A DNA stretch of 64,000 nucleotides from JAXLWB01 sp046328715 (GTDB lineage: Bacteria; Chloroflexota; Anaerolineae; Caldilineales; Caldilineaceae): NCBI GenBank assembly GCA_046328715.1, contig JAXLWB010000006.1, positions 186,001-250,000 of the forward strand. The letters are read 5' to 3'. Positions 18,201-26,109 of this stretch are shown in pieces. The notes beneath the pieces are model-generated. The model saw only the letters and a list, made by a program, of their open reading frames with translations. It made no database searches and was not told where the DNA came from. Every line of letters starts with the position of its first letter. Position 1 is the stretch's first letter. Made by a program: the position numbers and the translations under genes.

Positions 18201-21200
18201 GGATTGACCGGTGCGGTTGAAGAGCGCCTGAACCGCATCCGCCGCAAAGCTGGTGCCGAAGAGTTGCAGGTGGTCAATCATGCCGGTGAAGGGGCGAACG
18301 TTCAAGTAATCGCCACCGATATACTGCACGGCAGCGCCAGTAAGCCGGTTGGTGGTCAAGGTGGCGCTGGCAACCGATGCACCATCCACATAGAGGGCGA
18401 CCTTGCCGGTAGCTTTATCACGCGAGGCGGCGACAAAGTGCCACTGGTCATTGTCAATGCGCGGGCTGGCGCTGTTTAACACTTGCCCAGCGACCCGCAG
18501 ACGCAGCAAGCCATTGTTCATGCCCAGGCTCCAGTCGCTGGCCGTCCCATTGCCTTGCTCGATAAAGTAGGCTTCCTGGTTGCCAATCGAAGGCGCTTTG
18601 ATCCATAGCGCAATCGTAAAGCTGTCGGCCATGCCTTTGTTGACCAGTAGCCGCGGATCGCTGCCGTTGAACTTGACGGCATAATCCGAGAGCGGTGCAT
18701 TCGGCGCACCTACGGAGCCAGCCGCCGGACAACCCCGCTCGCAGAGTGCGTTGTTACCATAGCCAGAGCTATCAACAAAGGTAGTGACACCGGGCAGCTC
18801 TTCAAAGCGCAGTTCCATCAGCGGGAAGGCACTGGGCAAAGGGCAAACCAGATTGTTTGTGCTCACACTGCTCGGCCAGACAGGGCGTGTCCCAATCACG
18901 AATGAGGCGTTCAGGTTCGTGGGGTACTGGCGGAACTCGACCCGATCGCCCACGTTGTAGCTATAGAGCCAGCTTTGCGAGGCAGGATGGTAGGCGACCT
19001 GGGGCTGGGTGCCTGTGGCCCCGGGAATGGCCATCGGGCCAATGTTGTTCTGACCAAAGACCAGTTCGCTGATCTGAGTGAAGCGGTCTCGATAGAGCAG
19101 CAAGGCGTTATGATGGACCGGATCCCAAGCCAGCGATTGACTATCCAACCGATCGATTGAAGCATCATCGACCAGCGTGGTCGTGCTACTGAGCACATAG
19201 CTGCCGTCGCTGGCGATCTGGCGACTCGTGATCAGATTGGGCGGGCTACTAATGGTCACATTATTGTGCGGATAGAAGAGGCGGGTGACGATGTAATGGT
19301 CATCGGCCCAGACCGCGGCCAGGTCGGCAAAGGGTTGCATGATCGTATCGGTTGTGCCGGTCGCACTCAGGATACTCATACTCACGCGGTCGATGCCAGA
19401 ATGCAATGCTCCCACTGCGTTGCCCGCGCCATCATAGATCTGCGTGTTGATCTCGCTCGAACTGCTCAGACCGAGTGAGACATTCTCCCAGGCAACCAGG
19501 AAGTTGCTGCCGTCGCTGGTCACCACCGGGTTGAAGTGGGCGTCTCCGCTGATCGTCGTCGGCGAGAGTTGGAACTGCGGCTTGCTGATCGTTCCATCCG
19601 GGCCGATCATGGCAGCGGCGACGATGCGTTGGCGACCGCTGAGCGGGGCACCGATGTTGACATCCAACTGGAAGCTGTAGCCAGCAAAGCCACCGTAGTT
19701 GTAGGTTCGATGGCTGTAGGCATCGTTGGTCGGGCTGACTGTATTCCAGCCGAGGAAGTTCATGCCCGCCCAGTTGCGCTGGGTCGGGTCTGGCCCAACA
19801 TAGGAGATGTCGCCGCTATCCCACTCGGAGACATAGAGGTTGGTGGGGCCACAGAAGGTGATATCGAAGGGAATGCTGTTGACATTGCCACCGGTGAAGG
19901 TGCCGACGCCAAGGTTGGTCGGCGGTGTCCACACCATTTCGAAGCCGCCATCCAAGGGGTTATTGTCCTTGGGGTCGCGCGCCAGGAAGATGAGCGGCTC
20001 GACCGAAGGTTCATCTCCGGTGCTCAGAACCTTCACCGAATTGATCGTCATCGTATTGCAGTAGTCCAACTCATCCCAGACCACCATACATTGACCGGCG
20101 TTGTTACAGGCCATGCTCGGGTTACTCTTGCCACGCAGGAAGGCACCGTTCACTTCTGCCGGTCTGAAGATGCCATTGGTGCTATGCAGATCGTCGACAT
20201 CCTGGTCGAGTTGTTGGCTGACTCCGCTGGGTGACTGGTAGGCAAAGAGATCGCCAGGCAGGAAGCCAAAGGTATCGGTGTAGGTAGTGGTCGTCACGCT
20301 CTGCATCGCAAAGAGGTAGTTGTCCTGCAGGTCGCCGCGGCTGGCGACGATGGCACTGTCGCGCAGCGGGTAGGAGCTGGTAGAACCGATCTGCTCATTG
20401 GTCAGGGCGTTCCAGGTCCAGTTGGAAGGACCAGTGTTGGGCAGGCGGGTGTTGACCGTGCTGGTCAGCACAACTTCCCCGCTGGTTAGGCTATTCACCT
20501 GCATGTTGCTTGCCACCGTCACCGTCTGGGAAGCGCTGAAGGTGAGTGAGTTGAAGGGCAGGGCATAGGGATCGCTGGCACCAGTGATGCCGCTGGGGGC
20601 GGTGATGTTGAGCACGCCAGGGGCCAATGCCTGATAGGCCACCACACTGGTCGTGTAGACAAAGGCTTGGTTGGGGCCAAGGATGCCATCGACGTCATCG
20701 GTGCTCTGGAAGATGGCGATCGGCGGCGTGTTAAAGACACGCGGATGATAGGGGCGATTCTGGTTGTCGAGGCGGTTGGCGGGTACGGGGCTGAGCGCCA
20801 GATCGCGTTCCGCCTGATCCGAGAGACCGTCCTCGTCGCTGTCCGCCAGTTTGGGGTCAGAGGTGACATGCACCACAAAGGGCGTCAGGGCATTGATTGT
20901 CACATCCCAGCCATTGTGTTCGACGCTGTCACTGAGGCCGTCGTTGTCGCTGTCGGCGATGCCTGGGTCGCCGCCCAGTTCAATCTCGCGCAAGTCGCTG
21001 AGGCCGTCGTTGTCGCTGTCGCTAAGGATGGGTGAAATGGCGTAGCCGGCGCTGCGACGGAGCAGTTCATACTCATCGGTTAGACCGTCGTTGTCGGCAT
21101 CGGCTGTGCTGTCGTTGGGGTCAATGCCGCCGTGGAAGAACGAGCGCAGACCGTCGCCATCGACATCATAAAGTGATGGGAAGCGTGCGTCCCACTGCAG

Positions 21201-24200
21201 GCCCACGCCACCATCCGGCTTGACTCCGAGTGCCATAAAGCCATCCAGCGTAGCCGGGAAGACATCAAACTTGAGGGTCTCGTAGTTGGTCGATTGATGG
21301 TCGGCTTGCGACTTGTCGGCGTGGCAGACGGGTATAAAGAGCGGCAGCGGCACAAAACATTCATAGATCGGCACGGCATAGCCCATGTTGAAGTAGTATT
21401 GTGCCACCTGGTTCAACCCTGGTTGGAGTTCGATGCCGCCAACCGAAACGTCGGTTTTGGCGTAGCCTCGATACATCGGTTGCACACCATTCTGCTTGTG
21501 ATCCTCGACCACGTCCAGCCATTGGTCGGTCATGCCGTTGCGTCCCGGTGCGTGGATGTAAGGGTCGGGATGGGTCAACGAGTAGTGGAAGGTACTCGAT
21601 TTTAAGTTATCGGAGGAGAAGAGGTAGTGATAGAAGAAGATCATCAACCCATTCTTGATATCGGCATCCTTGTGATAAAGCGTGGTCGTCACCGGCAGGG
21701 TGATGGTGAGCGGATTGCCGCCGACAAAACCAAGCGTGGGCGTCAGCAAGGCAATCGTGGGCGCACCGGCGGTCACCAGGTCATCGCGACCGAGGTCAAC
21801 CATGAGATCCGAGTTGTAGATGAAGTAGCCAGCCGCTTTAATCACCGTGGTCGTGAAGCTGAAACAAGCGCCGCCCAACACCCGCAGTTCGTCCACCCCC
21901 AGCTCGCAGATCAAGGTCAAGAGACTCTCGATCACGGCGAAGATCAAGGTAATGATCAAGCCAACGACGGTAAAGGCCAGGGCGAACAGGAGCACGGCAA
22001 AAATAGTTGCAGCTACCGCCTCAATTGCTGCCTTGTTGAGCGCCGGGGTGCCAGCCGCCATTCCGCTCGTCACCGCCGAATAGATAAAAAAGCCCCAGAT
22101 GGCGATGATCGTAATCGCCAAGCCGATGCCGTTGCCGATACGAGCCGCTTTACCAGTCGCTTCCGCGCCACTGAGCACCTTGCTCCACGAGGATTTGCCG
22201 GCGCGAATGCCCATGCCCACCTCGGCGGCGGTGAGTACCACGTTTACGGCAAGATTGGTGACCAGTGAGAGCGTGCCGAGAATGGTACGGTCGGAAACGG
22301 GCACCGTGGGCCAAAGGCTGGCAATCTGTGCAGCAATCGAGAACATGGCACCGATGGTAGCAAAGGGGCTACCGTAAAACTTGAGTGCCCCCGCTTGTTT
22401 GAGTTTGAGCGATTGCACTTCAGTAGCAATCAGCTTTTGATTAGTGCCCAGTTTGGCGGATGCCACCTTTTGTTTTGCTAGCTGCAACCCCTTGTAGAGA
22501 TCAATCCCATATTGAATGACCCCTTGTCTGCGCAGAAAGGAACTGGCGAGGACCACGCCAAAGGCCCGTTCAAAGGCCAAGGTGGCCTCAAGCGGAACCA
22601 TCGAAACGCCGCCCAACACAGCACGCACCTGGGCAGTCGTTGTTGCTTCGCCATCCAGGGAATAGGTAAAGGACGCGAGTTCGGTTCCGCTCTGTACCAC
22701 CCGATAGCTGCCCGCAGCAAAGGCAGTGTAATAGAGCTGGGCTAGTTGCAGACGCCCCTTCACCCAGTCGGGCGATCCATCATCGGGCAGGCTGGGCAAG
22801 TTTTCGTAGCGTTGCGCCAGCGTCGCCCAATACTCTTCGGCGGAACAGCCGCGCCAGGTCAAGGGTTGCGTGGTGGATCCACAGTAGCCTGCCCACTTGA
22901 GACCGGCCATGACACTCAGCGGTTGGGCAGTCTGCCCGCTCGGGGCCATGTCCAGGGTCAGGCTGGAGCCACTCTCGCTGGCATAGTTGCCTGATGCGGT
23001 GAGCAGATCAGTGCCTACCATGCGCGCTTTGGCCTCCTGAGCAAAGAGGATCAGGGGTTTGACATCAGGGTCAGCCGTTGTCACCGTGATAAAGTTGGTG
23101 AGAATCTTCTGCGTCTCAGTCATGGCGGTGAAGGCGACGGCCTGCTCAAGGGTATCATAGCTCTTCGTCTCCACGCGCAGCAGGTTGGGCACGGCAAAGC
23201 GTTGATCTTCGCTGACACCACTGTTGCGGGTGTGGTCAAAGCGCTGGTTGATCGTTTCTAAGGTCAGGTCGCGCTGACCGTTGTTGTCGGCATCGCGCGC
23301 AATCAAAAAGTGGTGATCGAGCACGTAGGAGAGCGACCAGATCGCCTTGTCATCCTTCAGGTTGTCATCGACGGTGGGGTCTTCGTAGATGATCGCCAAG
23401 TCGGCACCGTGATCTTCGCGCACGGTGAGTCCAGTCAGCGTCCAGTCATCGTAATAGCTCTGAATGACTTGCGGATTGTTGTGGATATAGCCGTCCGCCT
23501 GGCAACCACGATCAAGATCTTTCTGATTTTGCGGATCGCAGGCCACATCCACCAATGCCTGCACGGTCCAAACCAGGCGCACCTCGTGCGGATCATTCCA
23601 ACTGCCAGTTGGCTGGTAGCGCATCTGCCCAGCAAAGCCGACCCGCTGGCCGCTGCGCTCGTCGGTGACAATGCTTAACGGCACATAGGCCACTTTGGTC
23701 TGCCCATCTTGGGTGAGGTCGTTGACGGTGATGTTGAAGGGGAACAGCTCCGCATCGGTGGGTAGATTGGCGCTTGAGATCGGCATTCGGATTTCGAGCA
23801 TGGGGAGCAGTTTCATGTCGCCCCCATCCTCGTTGGCATCGGGCAGGCGATTGGCAGCCTGGGCGATGTCAGCATAGGTTTTGCCGTCGATATCCTGCAC
23901 CTGCGCTTCGCTATCCTGCGGCCAATCGAGCACGTTAAAGGCAAACCAGAGATGTTTCTCGTTCTGCGGGCGCACCTGGAACTCGACCATCGTCGGCTTG
24001 TCCTGGGTCAGATGGTTGAGGGTGAGTTGCAGCGGCACCCCCTCCGAATAGGTGACCGCACTTTTGGCAAAGGGGGCCAGATCTTTGCCGTCCGGCACAC
24101 CATCGTTGTCGTTATCGAAGTCAAAGAGATCGGGCGTCTTGTCGCCATCCGTGTCCAAGGGGAGGGTGCGTGGCGTGCCGTCGTCCTGTAAGCCCCACTC

Positions 24201-25667
24201 GGTGGCGTCGCCAATGCCATCGCCGTTGCTGTCCACACTGGTCGGATTGAGATACCAGTTCTTGTTGTCAAAGCTAAACCCTTGCAGTTCACGCTTGTCG
24301 TCCAAGCCGTCAAAGTCGCTGTCGCTGACCGTCTCGATTGTACCGGCGCGCTCTTCGGCAAAATCGCTCAGCCCATCACTGTCGGTGTCTACCCCATTGT
24401 CGACGAGCAGAGAGGAAGGCGCAGCAACCGGGACAGCTAGCGCCACCTGCGGACTACTCTCGACCGTCGATGCGGACTTCTCCAGTGGATTCAGATGGGG
24501 GTTAAATTCGTTCTTGCCCAACGCCTCAACCAGTGTACGCTGATTGCGAGCGTCGTTTTGCTCCTCAGTTTGGGCGGCGGCTTTGGCGGATTGGACATCG
24601 ATAAAACGCACCGTGGTTTGGCTGCTCAGAATTGGCCCCACCACCTGGCTAAAGATAATCAGCGTCACCAGCACGGTTTGTAGCAGACGCTTGCGCCGAT
24701 AGATGAGCATCAAGGCCATACAGCCTACAGCACCGAAGACGAGCAAGACGACAGAAAGATTGGGCAGCGGTGCGCTCAAACGGTCGAAGAATGCCGCCAG
24801 GTTACCCGCCTGCCAGGCCTGGGTTAAGCTGGGTTGCGGTGTGCCAAAGGCGGTAAAATCGACCACCACCTGGGCTTGCACCTGCTCATCGTGCTGGGGC
24901 GGAAATTGCAGGGTGAGGATCTGGCGCAGCGGCAGACCATCGTCAGCGATCCAGAGTTCGCCCGTACCACTCATATCGCGGTAGAAGAGCGGCGTTTCAA
25001 GGCGCATATCGGCGGGCAACTCGCCGCTGGTGCGCGCGGTCGCCTCCATTTGGTCACGCATGTGGATCGCAAAGCGCGGACCGTCAATTTCAAAGCTGTA
25101 GCGGCGGAAAGTGATGGCGTGGCCAGCCGACCCGCGCCTCTCTTCACCCTCAAAGGTGACGTTGCGCAGGGCGGTCAGGTAGCTCAGCAGGTCGCCTTGT
25201 GGGGCGATAGCGCCGATGGCGTCGGCGCGCGGCTGCCATTCGCCCGTTCCCTGGCGCACAAAGGTCTGACCCTTGTCAATCTTGATACCGACGCCGCTGG
25301 CTGGGTCACTCACGCTGCCGCTGTCCGACCAGAGGGTGAGATCCATCTGTTGGGCACGCAAATCATTTTGCCCTTCCATGTGTAGATTTTCGCTGCGGCT
25401 GCTACGCCCAACGTTGTCGAGACTGGGCAGCGGAATCGTCACCTGGGTGACGTCGCTCGTAAAGTGATAACTACCGGCGGCCTTGGCCTTTTCCCAGGCG
25501 GCGGTCACTGGGTTCCCTTCGGGTGTGACGATGGTCAAACCGGTGGCGGCACTGGTGAGACGGGGCCAGCCCCATATGCCCGACAGCCCGGTGGCCACCA
25601 GCAAACCTGTGATCAACAGTCCCAACCGAAATCGCTTCGATAGAGTCTTGGACGTTAGAAGGATCAT
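15255..25667 (-). CDS. giant exported multidomain protein (TSP3, membrane segments, LamG, Ig-like, LP tail)
   Basis: A 3470-residue single frame. The start at 25667 has AAGGAAG upstream. In order: signal/anchor (1-40); a domain resembling LppX/LolA-type lipoprotein folds (50-290); two membrane segments (about 305-350); a cluster of thrombospondin-3-like calcium motifs DxDxDGLxD (about 425-530); a long unrecognised region; a strongly hydrophobic stretch with several membrane-length helices (about 1120-1265); a second TSP3-like cluster (about 1500-1625); an unrecognised region with Trp/Gly motifs; a LamG-like jellyroll (about 2280-2490); several Ig-like modules (about 2530-3400), the last with a cadherin-like PVAQSQSL start; and the tail LFLPVVSR. 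Likely a cell-surface or membrane-spanning adhesin-type protein; the internal helices are unusual for a pure adhesin and a membrane-inserting role cannot be excluded. It is driven by a class A promoter and divergent from the 26110 regulator. Confidence 0.85.
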   Translation of the reverse strand: MILLTSKTLSKRFRLGLLITGLLVATGLSGIWGWPRLTSAATGLTIVTPEGNPVTAAWEKAKAAGSYHFTSDVTQVTIPLPSLDNVGRSSRSENLHMEGQNDLRAQQMDLTLWSDSGSVSDPASGVGIKIDKGQTFVRQGTGEWQPRADAIGAIAPQGDLLSYLTALRNVTFEGEERRGSAGHAITFRRYSFEIDGPRFAIHMRDQMEATARTSGELPADMRLETPLFYRDMSGTGELWIADDGLPLRQILTLQFPPQHDEQVQAQVVVDFTAFGTPQPSLTQAWQAGNLAAFFDRLSAPLPNLSVVLLVFGAVGCMALMLIYRRKRLLQTVLVTLIIFSQVVGPILSSQTTVRFIDVQSAKAAAQTEEQNDARNQRTLVEALGKNEFNPHLNPLEKSASTVESSPQVALAVPVAAPSSLLVDNGVDTDSDGLSDFAEERAGTIETVSDSDFDGLDDKRELQGFSFDNKNWYLNPTSVDSNGDGIGDATEWGLQDDGTPRTLPLDTDGDKTPDLFDFDNDNDGVPDGKDLAPFAKSAVTYSEGVPLQLTLNHLTQDKPTMVEFQVRPQNEKHLWFAFNVLDWPQDSEAQVQDIDGKTYADIAQAANRLPDANEDGGDMKLLPMLEIRMPISSANLPTDAELFPFNITVNDLTQDGQTKVAYVPLSIVTDERSGQRVGFAGQMRYQPTGSWNDPHEVRLVWTVQALVDVACDPQNQKDLDRGCQADGYIHNNPQVIQSYYDDWTLTGLTVREDHGADLAIIYEDPTVDDNLKDDKAIWSLSYVLDHHFLIARDADNNGQRDLTLETINQRFDHTRNSGVSEDQRFAVPNLLRVETKSYDTLEQAVAFTAMTETQKILTNFITVTTADPDVKPLILFAQEAKARMVGTDLLTASGNYASESGSSLTLDMAPSGQTAQPLSVMAGLKWAGYCGSTTQPLTWRGCSAEEYWATLAQRYENLPSLPDDGSPDWVKGRLQLAQLYYTAFAAGSYRVVQSGTELASFTYSLDGEATTTAQVRAVLGGVSMVPLEATLAFERAFGVVLASSFLRRQGVIQYGIDLYKGLQLAKQKVASAKLGTNQKLIATEVQSLKLKQAGALKFYGSPFATIGAMFSIAAQIASLWPTVPVSDRTILGTLSLVTNLAVNVVLTAAEVGMGIRAGKSSWSKVLSGAEATGKAARIGNGIGLAITIIAIWGFFIYSAVTSGMAAGTPALNKAAIEAVAATIFAVLLFALAFTVVGLIITLIFAVIESLLTLICELGVDELRVLGGACFSFTTTVIKAAGYFIYNSDLMVDLGRDDLVTAGAPTIALLTPTLGFVGGNPLTITLPVTTTLYHKDADIKNGLMIFFYHYLFSSDNLKSSTFHYSLTHPDPYIHAPGRNGMTDQWLDVVEDHKQNGVQPMYRGYAKTDVSVGGIELQPGLNQVAQYYFNMGYAVPIYECFVPLPLFIPVCHADKSQADHQSTNYETLKFDVFPATLDGFMALGVKPDGGVGLQWDARFPSLYDVDGDGLRSFFHGGIDPNDSTADADNDGLTDEYELLRRSAGYAISPILSDSDNDGLSDLREIELGGDPGIADSDNDGLSDSVEHNGWDVTINALTPFVVHVTSDPKLADSDEDGLSDQAERDLALSPVPANRLDNQNRPYHPRVFNTPPIAIFQSTDDVDGILGPNQAFVYTTSVVAYQALAPGVLNITAPSGITGASDPYALPFNSLTFSASQTVTVASNMQVNSLTSGEVVLTSTVNTRLPNTGPSNWTWNALTNEQIGSTSSYPLRDSAIVASRGDLQDNYLFAMQSVTTTTYTDTFGFLPGDLFAYQSPSGVSQQLDQDVDDLHSTNGIFRPAEVNGAFLRGKSNPSMACNNAGQCMVVWDELDYCNTMTINSVKVLSTGDEPSVEPLIFLARDPKDNNPLDGGFEMVWTPPTNLGVGTFTGGNVNSIPFDITFCGPTNLYVSEWDSGDISYVGPDPTQRNWAGMNFLGWNTVSPTNDAYSHRTYNYGGFAGYSFQLDVNIGAPLSGRQRIVAAAMIGPDGTISKPQFQLSPTTISGDAHFNPVVTSDGSNFLVAWENVSLGLSSSSEINTQIYDGAGNAVGALHSGIDRVSMSILSATGTTDTIMQPFADLAAVWADDHYIVTRLFYPHNNVTISSPPNLITSRQIASDGSYVLSSTTTLVDDASIDRLDSQSLAWDPVHHNALLLYRDRFTQISELVFGQNNIGPMAIPGATGTQPQVAYHPASQSWLYSYNVGDRVEFRQYPTNLNASFVIGTRPVWPSSVSTNNLVCPLPSAFPLMELRFEELPGVTTFVDSSGYGNNALCERGCPAAGSVGAPNAPLSDYAVKFNGSDPRLLVNKGMADSFTIALWIKAPSIGNQEAYFIEQGNGTASDWSLGMNNGLLRLRVAGQVLNSASPRIDNDQWHFVAASRDKATGKVALYVDGASVASATLTTNRLTGAAVQYIGGDYLNVRPFTGMIDHLQLFGTSFAADAVQALFNRTGQSYCVAGGIDNATKNKINWTRVNFTKPDTRGGRISASQGMPLIIDSNPPTATLTTLANNSFIPGNATTIIGGDANDPVGSAGVTPAGVGQVEVQINGGAWQTATGSATWFFALTVDTDDVTIRVRATDNAGNLGPESAPITLHPDAAAPQVTLNAPANTLLPTQNEQGQWQVTLSGTASDGAGSGVKPDSVEVLLTQQSGVGPILNWQTAILTGTNWTITYLLPAEFDQVTDAYDIQVRASDKLGNRTADNAASGVVRLDNEAPTAFLTAIAGQNPGTQLVISQTVTLSGVVTDSHSSAGLQKLEIAFTPIEQIAALPEGVTGDAAEALLNRPWLPVTLAQSGAGKASSSWSFQVPAGLENQVQINLRATDMLGNRSVAGNAWRGAIDTLDPRVSMTATATGANYFDAASNQTMNEIRFVCTATDRHLSEESFDCPGNSIQPPVRSFSDDAALQALFPDQTIRSGLANTYTLWLPTTTPSATVSACDVVGHCASASTGGVESGAVQGAGMQAAAPAAPKALIVNPTQGSFVAAASALSATVAAEAGAGLKEVTIKLDNATVQTLSFAQSPSVTRTLLTVNVPVAGEGAHTLVAQATAWDNSTQTTLFPVAFTLDQNVPVVTIDASTLTLTDTWQAGSGILRFNGNASDSVGLAAVQIREGVNDFVDAAFGNGTWQTALPVIDPEGRTLNITVRAIDRAGRITQLNQTIGTQLSAPDAPNTAISSGPSNPSTVIGAQLVFTGSATAASFECQLDNAPYTPCASPASYSDLSKGSHLFRVRAVDSEGHPDLTPAEYNWTINPSQPGATITGKPSNSTSDRSASFSFSGDATVTHFECSLDGAAYVTCSSPQSYNNLGNGEHTFLVRSRNNANVAGAADRYVWTVVNVAPVAQSQSLAAQPNTPLPITLTATDNEPLSYKIVTPPGNGVLIGIPPNVTYLPDQDNRSTDSFTFLASDGLLDSTVATVTVTMESVPLNVLFLPVVSR

Positions 25668-25750
25668 ACTTGCTTCCTTTTTGTCTACATCGTTATAAAT
25701 AAGAATGAAATCCTTACTTTTTTACACTGCCTAATTTCTACCTACTGACC

Positions 25751-25839
25751 AGTATAAAGTTCTATCGTTATAAAACTGAGCCCTTATCGTTATAAAACCG
25801 GGTCATTATCGTTAAATTTTTGCAAAATATCGTTATAAA
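25751..25839 (-). promoter_or_regulatory. class A SARP-like promoter for the giant gene
   Basis: AGTATA (25751-25756) is followed by 8 bp and TCGTTAT (25765-25771). Further copies have cgt at 25788, 25810 and 25831, spacing 22, 22 and 21, identical to the array at 15.03 kb. The third copy is followed by ATTTTT, as in that array. A solitary TCGTTATAAA lies at 25690, inside the expected leader. Confidence 0.75.
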
Positions 25840-25941
25840 TTGCGTGGCTGCCTTATACAAACAATAAGCATGCTGCGTGGGGCGGCTTTTTCTTAAAAAG
25901 GGAGAAGGCGGGGAGAAGACAAGGTCATTACAGAAGAGACT

Positions 25942-25965
25942 GAATTTGCAGCAAAGTGCAAATTC
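25942..25965. promoter_or_regulatory. palindrome in the divergent spacer, possible operator
   Basis: GAATTTGCA (25942-25950) and TGCAAATTC (25957-25965) are perfect 9-bp arms around GCAAAG. It lies roughly midway between the promoters of the 25667 and 26110 genes. Function unknown; it could be an operator or a small hairpin. Confidence 0.4.
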
Positions 25966-25998
25966 GTATACGGACTTACCGAGCCTTCAGGTAAATAG

Positions 25999-26063
25999 GG
26001 TTATAAGGGTTCATAAAATCGTTATAAAATCTCATTTTTTCCTTATGAGTTTGGTGATATAAT
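25999..26063 (+). promoter_or_regulatory. putative promoter of the 26110 regulator gene
   Basis: TATAAT at 26058-26063 lies about 46 bp before the start codon, and no good -35 is seen. TCGTTATAAAA at 26019 and GGTTATAAGG at 25999 (21 bp apart) are class A-like half-sites upstream, but in the opposite orientation to transcription compared with the leftward promoters. Autoregulation is a guess. Confidence 0.45.
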
Positions 26064-26109
26064 TAGAGAAAAACAGTTAATAGATACAACAATTTGACGG
26101 ACCGCATCA

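Noticed and set aside
15630..18479. Plus-strand frames opposite the giant gene (530 and 392 codons)
   Set aside because: Antisense of Ig-like modules; no start signals and no recognisable domain, while the minus frame is continuous over 10.4 kb.
3336..25667. LPXTG sortase substrates
   Set aside because: The tails contain LPVV or LPII with no Thr-Gly, no following hydrophobic helix and no basic end.
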